Below are positions 36,477 to 45,591 of a stretch of DNA of 64,000 nucleotides, piece after piece. How positions within the stretch are numbered: position 1 is the stretch's first letter; every line of letters begins with the position of its first letter. The notes below the pieces were generated by a model, which was not told the DNA's origin, did not search any database, and was given only the letters and a program-made list of their open reading frames with translations. The DNA comes from an uncultured Lachnospira sp. (lineage in GTDB: Bacteria > Bacillota > Clostridia > Lachnospirales > Lachnospiraceae): the NCBI GenBank assembly GCA_934359185.1, contig CAKRLE010000011.1:1-64000 (forward strand). The letters are read 5' to 3'. The position numbers were made by a program, and so were the translations under genes.

Positions 36477-37883
36477 TTACATTTTTTTGACATTTGAATG
36501 TTTTTTATGTCTTCTTTTCATTCTTCTCCTGCGCTGGTTCATAAAATAAACTGCAATAAACACCACTATAATAAGTATTGCAGCCGCAAGAATAATAATA
36601 AGCACACCTATTCCTTTGCTTTCACTGCCTGCCCAGTCGCCTTGTGCAGTATTATCTGTCCTGACAGCCGATGTATCGTCTGACAATGATAATGATTCCT
36701 TAGTACTCTTCTCCTGCTCTTCCTTAATTTTTTTCAAGTCAGATGCAAGCAGGGTGTAGTTATCTGTATATTCATATCCACAACTATTACATGTATATGT
36801 TGTATATCCATATTCTGTGTCTGTACTATCTGTCACTTTCTTTGAATATCTTTCGCCAGGAACCTTGTCAAGCGGTGTTATCTCGTTATCACATGTATCA
36901 GGAAGCAGATTCTTACTGTAATCATATACTTCTCTTCTCTCAAATGTCTCACTACATCCATCAATCACAAGATTAGTGCTTAACAGCTCGCCATAATAAG
37001 CTTTACAGTATGCCCTTCTGTCTGTATTATCCTCAAAAAAGGAAATGAAGCCATTAACATTGCAATTAGTAATCTTCCCAGAATATTTCTGTCCATATGG
37101 ATAGAACATATACATTCCGGTAAGTCCGCCATCATGAACATAGCCGTGGTCTGAATCATATCCGTACACCGTAACATTACAGTTATCCATGTCAATGTAT
37201 CCTGTGGCATAAGCACCGCCAAGGAACTGCTCATCTTTATCTTTTACATCATTATCAATACATACAAGTGTCATTGTAGAATCGGTATTAGTTATTGAAC
37301 CTCTTCCATATCCGGCAATTCCTCCAACACCAAACATCCTGGCTGTTGTTGACAGCTGCAGCTGGCCTGATATTGTGCATCCATCGATAATGCCACCATC
37401 AAGGAATCCTGCAACCGAACCCAGAAATACAGGAACGTCTGATTCAAGAGATGCCTTTATATTGATAAGCTTGAGATTAGATATTGAAGCTCCCTCTCTT
37501 ACAATACTAAACAAACCGCCAAAATATGTATCATATTTCTTATAATTGCCATCATATGATGTGTCTGACTCCGAACCTGTCACACTATAACTTAAATTAA
37601 GAACTGCATGTCCGTTGCCATCCAGCTTTCCTCTAAATGTAAATGGAATCCAGTTAACTCCTGACATATCAATGTCAGCATCAAGCCTGTAGCTTCCTGA
37701 AGGATTATCTGCAATCGCCGCAAGCCCTTCCCTGGTAGTGACACTTATCACGCCATCCTCAGCATAAGCCACAATTCCACTATTCACCCCCGCATTGCCC
37801 AGACCGCAGTATGCAAGCACGCAAGCCAGCCCCACAGCCACAAGTGCTACAAGCCTGACTACCATCTTTTTACATGTTTTCAT
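36477..37883 (-). CDS. Membrane-anchored surface protein with GLUG-like beta repeats
   Basis: A 468-residue secreted protein: signal peptide (about 1-42, likely cut after 'GIVAYA'), then repeats such as 'GSVAGFLDGGIIDGCTISG' and 'GVGGIAGYGRGSITNTDS' that resemble GLUG-type beta-solenoid turns. A Cys-pair segment 'YTCNSCGYEY' and a charged coiled stretch follow. A C-terminal helix (about 425-450) and a tail rich in Arg/Lys ('NQRRRRMKRRHKKHS') anchor it in the membrane. The ATG at 37883 has GAGGGAG close upstream; 20 more codons are open. It is probably a cell-surface or adhesion protein; the ligand is unknown. Confidence 0.8.
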   Translation of the reverse strand: MKTCKKMVVRLVALVAVGLACVLAYCGLGNAGVNSGIVAYAEDGVISVTTREGLAAIADNPSGSYRLDADIDMSGVNWIPFTFRGKLDGNGHAVLNLSYSVTGSESDTSYDGNYKKYDTYFGGLFSIVREGASISNLKLINIKASLESDVPVFLGSVAGFLDGGIIDGCTISGQLQLSTTARMFGVGGIAGYGRGSITNTDSTMTLVCIDNDVKDKDEQFLGGAYATGYIDMDNCNVTVYGYDSDHGYVHDGGLTGMYMFYPYGQKYSGKITNCNVNGFISFFEDNTDRRAYCKAYYGELLSTNLVIDGCSETFERREVYDYSKNLLPDTCDNEITPLDKVPGERYSKKVTDSTDTEYGYTTYTCNSCGYEYTDNYTLLASDLKKIKEEQEKSTKESLSLSDDTSAVRTDNTAQGDWAGSESKGIGVLIIILAAAILIIVVFIAVYFMNQRRRRMKRRHKKHSNVKKM

Positions 37884-37945
37884 AACTCTCCCTCGCTTTA
37901 TAACATTTGCGATTATTTTACCACTTATAAGGACAAATTCCAATA

Positions 37946-38216
37946 AAAAACTATATACCTGCTCTGTGGGAGTCTGTCTCTGCGTGCCGTAAACTGCTGA
38001 ATATTTGCATAACCGACTGTCGTGCAGTTCTTAGGGCGGTGCTAGACAAAAGCTAAGCCGACTGCTAAACGTCCAAACAAAGTGCGTTTTTAGCAAGTCG
38101 GCTTTAATAGACTTTGTCGTGCCACCCTTAGAAATGCTAGACACAAAGGGCTCGCAAATATTCAGCAGTTTACGGCACGCAGAGACAGACTCTCACGGAG
38201 CAGGCATACAGTTTTT
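37946..38216. repeat. 271-bp nested palindromic element
   Basis: Outer arms of 63 bases (37946-38008 and 38154-38216) are inverted repeats differing at only four positions, all transitions. Inside lie a second stem (around 38031-38050 with 38110-38131), an inner stem (38055-38071 with 38085-38104) and direct copies of TGCTAGACA (38040-38048, 38135-38143). No reading frame of note was found. It fills the gap 37884-38233 between the surface-protein start and the degV stop. It could be a MITE-like mobile repeat or a structured RNA; neither end shows an evident target-site duplication. Confidence 0.9.
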
Positions 38217-38233
38217 GTTTATTAAATCCTGAT

Positions 38234-39091
38234 TTACAAAATGTCATCATGTGATATATACACAATTCCAAATGCATCCGGACCTATATGTGACCCGATT
38301 GTAGGTCCTATCTCTCTTATCTTAGGATTTTCAACAACAAATCCCAATTTTTCAAGATTTCTTATAAACCCTGCAACATTTCCCCTGTCATGGCTATACA
38401 GATAATACACCGGATATCTTTCATCTGGCTTATCTGCATCTACCATCTTGGCAATATGCTTTATTGCATGTCTTATTCCAACCTGCTTCCCACATAATTC
38501 AACTGTTCCCTCTGATTTAAATGTCACGATAGGCTTTATATTGGCAAGTGTCCCAATGCTTGCAACACCTCTTGAGATTCTTCCCCCCTTATACAGATAT
38601 TCAAGAGTGTCTAATCCTGCATATATTCTTATTCTCTTTTTCAGGCTCTCAATCTCACTGATAATATCATCAGCCGCCAATCCCTGATCTCTCATATTTA
38701 CTGCTATATCTACTAAAATTCTTATTCCAAGAGATGCACTCCTGCTGTCAACAATATATATTTTATCATAATCAGCCATGTCCTTAGCCATCATAGCTGT
38801 CTGATATGTACCACTCAATGCACTTGAAACAAGAATTGCTATGACTGTATCACCTGCTTCTTTAGCAGCCTCAAATCTGTCAAGAAACTCTGCTGGCGAA
38901 GGCTGGGCTGTCTTAGGTGTTTCTTTGCTGTTCAAAAGCTTATCATAGAACATCTCTTTTGTAATAGTCACACCATCAATATAATGCTCTTCCCCAAAAC
39001 TTACTGACATTGGAACACATTGTATATTCCTTCTTTTAAGTTCATCCATATTATAATCTGCAGCTGAATCTGTTATTATCTGAATACTCAT
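38234..39091 (-). CDS. DegV-family fatty-acid-binding protein
   Basis: A 285-residue soluble protein of the DegV/FakB family, which binds a fatty acid for phosphorylation by FakA. It starts 'MSIQIITDSAADYN' with the conserved 'TDS.AD' loop. 'AQPSPAEFLDRFEAA' and 'AILVSSALSGTYQTA' match the two lipid head-group loops, and 'VDSRSASLG' and 'YKGGRISR' follow. The ATG at 39091 has GGAG five bases upstream; eleven more codons are open but unsupported. No FakA gene is nearby. Confidence 0.9.
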   Translation of the reverse strand: MSIQIITDSAADYNMDELKRRNIQCVPMSVSFGEEHYIDGVTITKEMFYDKLLNSKETPKTAQPSPAEFLDRFEAAKEAGDTVIAILVSSALSGTYQTAMMAKDMADYDKIYIVDSRSASLGIRILVDIAVNMRDQGLAADDIISEIESLKKRIRIYAGLDTLEYLYKGGRISRGVASIGTLANIKPIVTFKSEGTVELCGKQVGIRHAIKHIAKMVDADKPDERYPVYYLYSHDRGNVAGFIRNLEKLGFVVENPKIREIGPTIGSHIGPDAFGIVYISHDDIL

Positions 39092-39286
39092 TAATTCTCC
39101 ATTCTGACACAATATATATGCCATATTTCTAATTTTTCATAAAAACTATATCCTTTTGCTTTACAAATGTCAACCTTTTACATTTTAATCTTTACACTAT
39201 GCAATTATTTCGATGGAAAGAACTCATCATATCTGCTATTATATGCATATAAATGTATTAATGGTGTACCTGGGAGGACTTTAATC

Positions 39287-40354
39287 ATGAACAGATCCAA
39301 AGCTATGCATAACAATGATGATTACCCTATAGACATAGTAATTGCATGGGTTGATGGAAGTGACCCTGAATGGAAATCCCTGAAAGCCTCATATGATCCA
39401 GTTTTGCCTGATACTGCCACTAACACTGCAGCACGCACTGATACAGATGATTCAGATGAAAGATACCGCGACTGGGATATCCTTAAATATCTTTTCCGCG
39501 GAATTGAAAACTGCATGCCATGGGTAAGAACCATACATTTCGTATCATGTGGCCAGATTCCAGTCTGGCTTAATACAGACCATCCAAAACTTCATCTTGT
39601 AAACCACACAGACTATATTCCTTCTCAGTACCTTCCTACGTTTAATTCTCATACGATAGAGCTTAATTTTCACAGAATCGAGGGATTATCTGAGCATTTT
39701 ATATATTTTAATGATGATATGTTTATCACATCGGCCCTTGACAGACATGATTTTTTTATTGGCGGCATGCCTGTTGATATGCTTGCATTGCAGCCTGTTG
39801 TTGCCAATCCGCAAAATGAGGTGATGTCACACATATATCTTAATAACACACTAGCTATCGCAAGACATTTTAACAAATATGATAATATGCGCCAATATCC
39901 TCACAATTATTTCAACATCCATTATCCATTAAAGAATTATGTATACAATAATCTTGAGCGTGTGTTTCCACTCTACACAGGATTCTACACAGCTCATGGC
40001 GCATCACCTTTATGCATATCTACATATAAAGAAGTCTGGGAAAAGGAATATGATCTGCTTGATGCCACATGCAGCCACAGATTCAGAGACAGAGAAGACG
40101 TATCACAATATCTTTTAAGAGAATGGCAGAAACAGACAGACCAGTTTGTATCTGTCAATATTGATAATCTTCTGGGATATTACAATATCTCTGATGACAT
40201 CACGCCAATTGTACGTGCCATACTTTCACGTTCCAAGAAAACTCTGTGTATCAATGATTCCAATACACAAGTAGATTACATAAGAATCAAAACAGAACTT
40301 GCACAGGCATTTGAACAGGTATTTCCTGACAAATCACAATTTGAAGTCCTATAA
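39287..40354 (+). CDS. Stealth-family sugar-phosphate transferase
   Basis: Resembles the Stealth family (bacterial capsule hexose-1-phosphate transferases, also human GNPTAB), which move sugar-1-phosphate onto glycans. Conserved region 1 'IDIVIAWVDGSDPEW' opens the protein and region 2 'HFIYFNDDMFI' is at about residue 140; 'RDWDILKYLFRGIE' and 'PWVRTIHFVS' also fit. The start at 39287 has GGGAGG nine bases upstream, giving 355 residues; 40 further codons upstream are open but begin with a hydrophobic stretch unsupported by a ribosome binding site. No capsule genes lie next to it. Confidence 0.87.
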   Translation: MNRSKAMHNNDDYPIDIVIAWVDGSDPEWKSLKASYDPVLPDTATNTAARTDTDDSDERYRDWDILKYLFRGIENCMPWVRTIHFVSCGQIPVWLNTDHPKLHLVNHTDYIPSQYLPTFNSHTIELNFHRIEGLSEHFIYFNDDMFITSALDRHDFFIGGMPVDMLALQPVVANPQNEVMSHIYLNNTLAIARHFNKYDNMRQYPHNYFNIHYPLKNYVYNNLERVFPLYTGFYTAHGASPLCISTYKEVWEKEYDLLDATCSHRFRDREDVSQYLLREWQKQTDQFVSVNIDNLLGYYNISDDITPIVRAILSRSKKTLCINDSNTQVDYIRIKTELAQAFEQVFPDKSQFEVL

Positions 40355-40357
40355 AAC

Positions 40358-40402
40358 AAATAAGCTGGACAGCCCACTAACCATGGAGTTATCCAGCTTT
40401 AT
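40358..40402. terminator. Terminator after the Stealth gene
   Basis: AATAAGCTGGAC and ATCCAGCTTTATT arms form an ~11-bp stem with A/T-rich flanks on both sides, between converging genes. Confidence 0.7.
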
Positions 40403-40432
40403 TCATTATATTTTTAATTATTAAATTATGTT

Positions 40433-41380
40433 TTAATTATTTACCTGTTCAAGCAGCGCTTCATACATAAGCTCTGTAACTGGCAATGAAAGTCCTAAAC
40501 GCTTTCCTTCCTTTACAAGATATCCGCAGAATGTCTCAAGCTCTGTCTTTCTTCCAGCAACGACATCTCTCTGAAGCGAGCTTGTCGCGTCATCCTTAAA
40601 TTCGTTATGGAATCTGTCAACTATCGCCTGTGCATCTGCCTTTTCCACGTTGACATTCTTTGCTTTCGCAACGCTGTATGCTTCCCATATAAGATCTTCG
40701 TGCTGTTTTGTCTTAACAGGATCTGCCCTTAACTGACCTATATTGTTGTTATATCTTGCTGTCTCAACATTATATGCCGCATTGAGAATATATTTTTTCC
40801 AGATTTCCCTCTCAATATCTTTGGCTGCAACGCAATCTACTTTAGCATCATCCAGCAATGACGCTGCTTTCTGTACATTTTTCCACTGCTCATCTGATGG
40901 ATTCTGTATTCCTATATACATATTGGCAAATGTTCCCTGCTGGACTATGCTTCCGTCTTTATCAATAAATGACACAATATATATAAGTGAATCCATAACC
41001 ACAGCACCTGTGATTCCCTCATCTTTTAAGAACTGTCTTGTCCTGTCTCCAGGGTCAACACCATTCATAATTGGAACTATAACTGTTCCGTCTTTAACAC
41101 AGTTTTTGAGGTCTTTGCACACACTCTCAAGCGAGTAATTCTTTACACATATAAATATATAATCCATAGGTTCAAGTTCTAACGAACTTGCAACAACCTT
41201 TACAGGCTTTATAACATGCTCTCCCCTGTATTCTGAATGAAGCACAAGACCTTCTTTTTCAAGAAGCTCTTTTCTTGCACCTCTCGCAACTAATGTCACA
41301 TCATCATATTTTTCTGCAAGCAATGCTCCAACATATCCTCCAATTCCACCGATTCCTATAACTGCTATTTTCTTACTCAT
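40433..41380 (-). CDS. Ketopantoate reductase family protein (PanE/ApbA)
   Basis: NADP(H)-dependent reductase, classically of 2-dehydropantoate to pantoate in CoA synthesis. The Rossmann start is 'IAVIGIGGIGGYVGALLAE'; 'ICVKNYSLE' and 'PIMNGVDPGDRTRQF' match family loops, with a catalytic Lys in 'EREIWKKYILNAAYN'. At 315 residues it is normal. The family has paralogues acting on other substrates, so the panE symbol is withheld. AAGGAAG precedes the ATG. It appears to be monocistronic. Confidence 0.85.
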   Translation of the reverse strand: MSKKIAVIGIGGIGGYVGALLAEKYDDVTLVARGARKELLEKEGLVLHSEYRGEHVIKPVKVVASSLELEPMDYIFICVKNYSLESVCKDLKNCVKDGTVIVPIMNGVDPGDRTRQFLKDEGITGAVVMDSLIYIVSFIDKDGSIVQQGTFANMYIGIQNPSDEQWKNVQKAASLLDDAKVDCVAAKDIEREIWKKYILNAAYNVETARYNNNIGQLRADPVKTKQHEDLIWEAYSVAKAKNVNVEKADAQAIVDRFHNEFKDDATSSLQRDVVAGRKTELETFCGYLVKEGKRLGLSLPVTELMYEALLEQVNN

Positions 41381-41447
41381 TGTATATTACTTCCTTTTCT
41401 ATTATTTATTTTACAGCGCTGCGAAGAAATTACAAATGTTAATATCC

Positions 41448-43862
41448 TTACTCCTTCTCAAATTTCTTCTCAACTGCCTCAACAATCTTTGAAAGAATCC
41501 TGAAAAGTGATTCTGCCGCAAATGAAAATACAAGAAATAAAAGCACACATATGCTTGACATCTTGTTAATCGCAAACAGATTATTAAACAATGTTGCACA
41601 TATTATAAGTGCCACAATATTACCAATAAGCACAACTATTCTATACTTGTTAAGCGGTGTTGAAATCTTTATAAGAATCATAAATCCAACTATTGCAAGA
41701 AGCATCGTTGCCGCTGTAGCTATATCTGCTGCCGAAAGACCGAATACCTTGCCACACACAACAAGCGCGCCTATGGCAAATGTATCAGTAAGTCCCGCTG
41801 GCAGTGCCTTCAAAAATACATTCTTTAAGAACTTTCCCTCGATTCTGTTCTCGTTAGCTTCCATAGCAAGGAAAAATGCCGGAATGCCAATGTTAAACAT
41901 ACTTATAAGCGATATCTGCGAAGGTTCAAGCGGATACGTTATAAGAAGGACTGCCGAAAGAACTGACATTAGCAGCGAAAATATATTCTTCACAAGGAAC
42001 AGACTGGCTGAACGCTCAATATTGTTAACAACTCTTCGTCCTTCCATAACAACAGATGGCATATGTGCAAAATCTGAATCCATAAGCACAACCTGAGCTG
42101 CCTGTGCCGCCGCATCACTTCCTGATGCCATCGCAACACTGCAGTCCGCATCCCTCAATGCCAGTATATCATTGACACCATCACCTGTCATTGCAACCGT
42201 GTGTCCCTGACTCTTAATTGCTTTGACAAGCTGCTGCTTCTGCTTTGGTGTAACACGTCCAAATACAGTATATTTTCTTGCCGCAAGTGCTATATCACCA
42301 CTGTTTTTAAGAGTTCTGGCATCAATATAGCTCTCTGCATTTTTAATCCCCGCATTCTTAGCAACCTCTGATACAGTCTCAGGATTATCACCAGATATAA
42401 CCTTGACAGCCACACCCTGTCTGTCAAAGTACTGGAACGTCTTCTTTGCCTGCTTTCTTATTGGATTAGTCAACGTTATGAATCCATATGGTGTAAATGC
42501 ATCACCAAACGGTCTGCCATCAACCACACCATCATATATACCAAATACAAGCACACGGTATCCCTTCTTCTGATACCCTGTAAGCATGTCAGTGTATCTG
42601 TCATTATCAGATTTTAACAACGCATCCGGAGCACCCAAAACATATGCCCCATCATCATAAGTTATACTACAGTATTTAACCTCTGACGAAAAAGACGTCA
42701 TTACAACAGGCTTCGTTCCCTTATACTTCTTATCTCCAAAGTATTGCTGTAATGCCTGCATTGTTATATTATCAGCAGTCATATCCTGGCAGAATCTTCC
42801 CAGCCTGTTCATAAAGTCTGAATTATTAAATCCATCTTTAACTTTTAACCCAGTGGTATCATACTCCTCATCTGCGGTCTCAACAACCTTACCAGCATCA
42901 CCAACATCAACCGGAATAATGTCACTTACTGACATAGTATTTTCAGTGATTGTGCCTGTCTTATCAACACAGAGTACATCAACCCTTGCCAGAGTCTCAA
43001 TACTTCTCATATCGTGTAACAATACCTTCTGCTTTGCAAGACGCATAGTGCTGACCGCCAGTGCAATCGTGGTAAGCAGGTATAAGCCTTCCGGTATCAT
43101 TCCTATAACAGCTGCAACCATTGATACAACACTCTCTCGCAATGTATCCTTTGTTATAAAAAAGCTCTGGTAGAAAAGGATTGCACCAATAGGAATAATC
43201 ACGATACCTACCCATTTGATAAGAGTATTGATAGAGCGTATCATTTCTGACTGTTCCTGTGTCTTCTGTGATTTTGCCTCCAGAGTCAGTCTGGAAATAT
43301 AAGAATCCTTGCCAACCTTGTCTATAATTGCCCTGCATTTACCGGAAACTATAAAGCTTCCTGATAACAGCCTGTCTCCCTGAACCTTTTCAATCTCATC
43401 TGCCTCACCTGTGAGAAGTGATTCATTGACACGAACAGAACCGCCTACAACAACTGCATCAGCGGGTATCTGGTCTCCTGATGAGAATATTGCAAGATCA
43501 TCCGCGACAAGTTCTTCCGACATTATCTTCTTTCGTTCTCCATCTCTTACAACAACTGTATGAGGTGCACTCAACAGATTCATCTTAGCAAGTGTATCCC
43601 TGGCCCTTATCTCCTGTACAATACCTATAAGTGCATTTCCAATGATGACAGGTAAGAATGTAAGACTCCTGAAAGAGCCCACAACGCACACCAATACTGC
43701 CAGCACAAGAAATATAATATTAAAATAAGTCAGTAAATTCTCCCTTATGATATCTTTGTTAGACTTCATTCCTGTATCAACAGGTTTGTTAACCTGGCCA
43801 CCATGAACCCTTGCCGATACCTCTTTGGACGTAAGTCCAGGATACTCACTAATATCACTCAT
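41448..43862 (-). CDS. P-type cation ATPase (CtpE-like)
   Basis: An 804-residue membrane pump with the phosphorylation motif 'CVDKTGTITEN', 'LLTGEADEIEK' in the actuator domain, 'MTGDGVNDILALRDADCSVAMA' in the hinge, and helix-4 'MIPEGLYLLTTIAL'. The compact N-terminus 'GLTSKEVSARVHGGQVN' and 'DILAL' instead of 'DAPAL' recall the actinobacterial CtpE group (reported Ca2+ uptake) rather than SERCA. The ion cannot be fixed from sequence. It starts six bases after the citrate synthase stop. Confidence 0.88.
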   Translation of the reverse strand: MSDISEYPGLTSKEVSARVHGGQVNKPVDTGMKSNKDIIRENLLTYFNIIFLVLAVLVCVVGSFRSLTFLPVIIGNALIGIVQEIRARDTLAKMNLLSAPHTVVVRDGERKKIMSEELVADDLAIFSSGDQIPADAVVVGGSVRVNESLLTGEADEIEKVQGDRLLSGSFIVSGKCRAIIDKVGKDSYISRLTLEAKSQKTQEQSEMIRSINTLIKWVGIVIIPIGAILFYQSFFITKDTLRESVVSMVAAVIGMIPEGLYLLTTIALAVSTMRLAKQKVLLHDMRSIETLARVDVLCVDKTGTITENTMSVSDIIPVDVGDAGKVVETADEEYDTTGLKVKDGFNNSDFMNRLGRFCQDMTADNITMQALQQYFGDKKYKGTKPVVMTSFSSEVKYCSITYDDGAYVLGAPDALLKSDNDRYTDMLTGYQKKGYRVLVFGIYDGVVDGRPFGDAFTPYGFITLTNPIRKQAKKTFQYFDRQGVAVKVISGDNPETVSEVAKNAGIKNAESYIDARTLKNSGDIALAARKYTVFGRVTPKQKQQLVKAIKSQGHTVAMTGDGVNDILALRDADCSVAMASGSDAAAQAAQVVLMDSDFAHMPSVVMEGRRVVNNIERSASLFLVKNIFSLLMSVLSAVLLITYPLEPSQISLISMFNIGIPAFFLAMEANENRIEGKFLKNVFLKALPAGLTDTFAIGALVVCGKVFGLSAADIATAATMLLAIVGFMILIKISTPLNKYRIVVLIGNIVALIICATLFNNLFAINKMSSICVLLFLVFSFAAESLFRILSKIVEAVEKKFEKE

Positions 43863-43868
43863 ATCTGT

Positions 43869-45218
43869 CTAGTGCCTTTCTTCTCTTGGAATATACTCCT
43901 TCTTTGTAACAAGACTCTTATATGCCGGTCTGATTATTTTATCAGTTGTAACAAGCTCCTCTATTCTATGAGCACTCCATCCTGCAATTCTTGCAATTGC
44001 AAATAATGGTGTAAACAACTGTCTTGGAATTCCCAACATATCATATACAAATCCACTATAGAAATCCACATTAGGACTTACACCCTTGTAAATCTTACGT
44101 TCCTTAGCAATAAGCATTGGAGCAATCTTTTCAATATTGCTATAAAGAAGCATGTCATTTTCTCGTCCCTTCTCCACAGCCAGCTGCTCAACAAATTTTT
44201 TAAACACACGTTCTCTTGGATCTGACAATGAATAAACCGCATGTCCCATACCATAGATAAGACCTTTTTTATCAAATGCTTCTTTATTAAGTATCTTATC
44301 AAGATAAGCCTCTATAGCTTCCTCATCTGCATGATCCTTTACATGTTCACTTATATCATCCATCATATTCATTACCATAAGGTTTGCTCCACCATGCTTT
44401 CTTCCCTTAAGAGAAGACATAGCTGCAGCGATAGCAGAATAAGTATCAGAGCCAGATGATGTAACGACTCTTGTTGTAAATGTGGAGTTATTACCACCAC
44501 CATGCTCCATATGAAGAAGCAGTGCAATATCAAGAACCCTTGCCTCTAATTCAGTATATCCCATATCAGGTCTTAATAATCTAAGAAAATTTTCTGCAAT
44601 AGAACAAGATCTATCTGGTCTGTGAATATACATGCTATCATCATTTTCATAATGATTATATGCGTGATAACCATACACAGCCAGCATTGGAAATATACTT
44701 ATAAGCTGTATGCTCTGTCTTAATACATTGTCAATATCAAGATTATCCTTTTTATCGTCATATGAAGCAAGCGTCAGCATACTTCTTGTCATATTATTCA
44801 TTATATCAGCACTTGGTGCTTTCATAATTACATCTCTCGTGAAATTAGTTGGAAGATCCATGCACCCGGCAATCACATTTTTAAACTCCTCAAACTGTTC
44901 TTTATCAGGAAGCTCGCCAAACAATAACAGATACACAGCCTCCTCAAACTGGTAACGCGCCCCTCTGTTTCCCTTTACAAGATCCGTAACATCATATCCC
45001 CTGTATAAAAGCTCACCATCGCAAGGAACCTTCTGACCATCAATTGTATCGAATGCCCTTACTGATGATATATTTGTAAGTCCTGTAAGAACTCCTGCAC
45101 CATTCTGGTCCCTGAGTCCTCTCTTAACACCATATTCATCGTACAACGACTTATCTATCTGATCATTTTTAATACATAACCCTGCAAGCTTCTCTGTATA
45201 ACCATCAATTCTTTCCAT
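43869..45218 (-). CDS. gltA: Citrate synthase
   Basis: Condenses acetyl-CoA and oxaloacetate; supplies 2-oxoglutarate in fermentative clostridia with a partial TCA cycle. Conserved segments: 'LLHMEHGGGNNSTFTTR' (active His), 'GRKHGGANLMVM' and 'GMGHAVYSLSDPRERVF', and an Arg-containing C-terminal 'DFYSGFVYDMLGIP'. The 449-residue length with an N-terminal extension fits the clostridial type. AAAGGGG precedes the ATG. A 2-methylcitrate synthase activity cannot be excluded. It leads a two-gene operon with a P-type ATPase. Confidence 0.92.
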   Translation of the reverse strand: MERIDGYTEKLAGLCIKNDQIDKSLYDEYGVKRGLRDQNGAGVLTGLTNISSVRAFDTIDGQKVPCDGELLYRGYDVTDLVKGNRGARYQFEEAVYLLLFGELPDKEQFEEFKNVIAGCMDLPTNFTRDVIMKAPSADIMNNMTRSMLTLASYDDKKDNLDIDNVLRQSIQLISIFPMLAVYGYHAYNHYENDDSMYIHRPDRSCSIAENFLRLLRPDMGYTELEARVLDIALLLHMEHGGGNNSTFTTRVVTSSGSDTYSAIAAAMSSLKGRKHGGANLMVMNMMDDISEHVKDHADEEAIEAYLDKILNKEAFDKKGLIYGMGHAVYSLSDPRERVFKKFVEQLAVEKGRENDMLLYSNIEKIAPMLIAKERKIYKGVSPNVDFYSGFVYDMLGIPRQLFTPLFAIARIAGWSAHRIEELVTTDKIIRPAYKSLVTKKEYIPREERH

Positions 45219-45309
45219 ATATCATTACCCCTTTCAACCGACTGGCAAATCCTGTCAGATTCACTGTTTATCTAGTTCATCACTGCATTTTCCAGCGACT
45301 TATTCTTAA

Positions 45310-45339
45310 TATATACCATTATCACAGTAAGCATGTCAA
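45310..45339 (-). promoter_or_regulatory. Probable gltA promoter
   Basis: Minus strand TTGACA (45334-45339), 18-base spacer, TATATA (45310-45315) with a TGG extension, about 90 bases before the start. Together with the terminator at 45483-45527 this is all that was seen in the gene-free stretch 45219-45591. Confidence 0.6.
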
Positions 45340-45482
45340 AACAAGAAAATTTTAATAAAAATGTCTTCAAGCCAGCAATTACAAGGCTTTGGCATTATTT
45401 TCCGTCGTAATTGTTTATAGTATTTTAATATTTATTTCAAATAAACTGACAATTGTAATGTATTTCCAGAATTAAATGTAAA

Positions 45483-45527
45483 AAGCTCCTCATGTGTCAC
45501 GATATTTATGTGCCACATGGGAAGCTT
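45483..45527 (-). terminator. Terminator after the VanY-like gene
   Basis: Arms around AAGCTCCTCATGTG and CACATGGGAAGCTT form a long imperfect stem, with GTGTCAC/GTGCCAC pairing inside. It is followed on the minus strand by TTTTT. Confidence 0.65.
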
Positions 45528-45591
45528 CTATACATTTCAGCCATTTCATTATAAAAATTTTTTTAATCATATCTTAACAGATGACTTAGCT

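Noticed and set aside
37946..38216. Reading the palindrome as an ordinary terminator
   Set aside because: Arms of 63 bases, nested stems and direct repeats are far beyond a terminator, although outer T-tracts could terminate transcription incidentally.
39167..39286. Longer start for the Stealth-type gene
   Set aside because: The additional 40 residues lack a ribosome binding site, whereas GGGAGG is correctly placed before 39287.
41448..43862. Annotating the P-type ATPase as a Mg2+ or heavy-metal pump
   Set aside because: No CPC-type heavy-metal motif or MgtA features; only a CtpE-like resemblance was supported.
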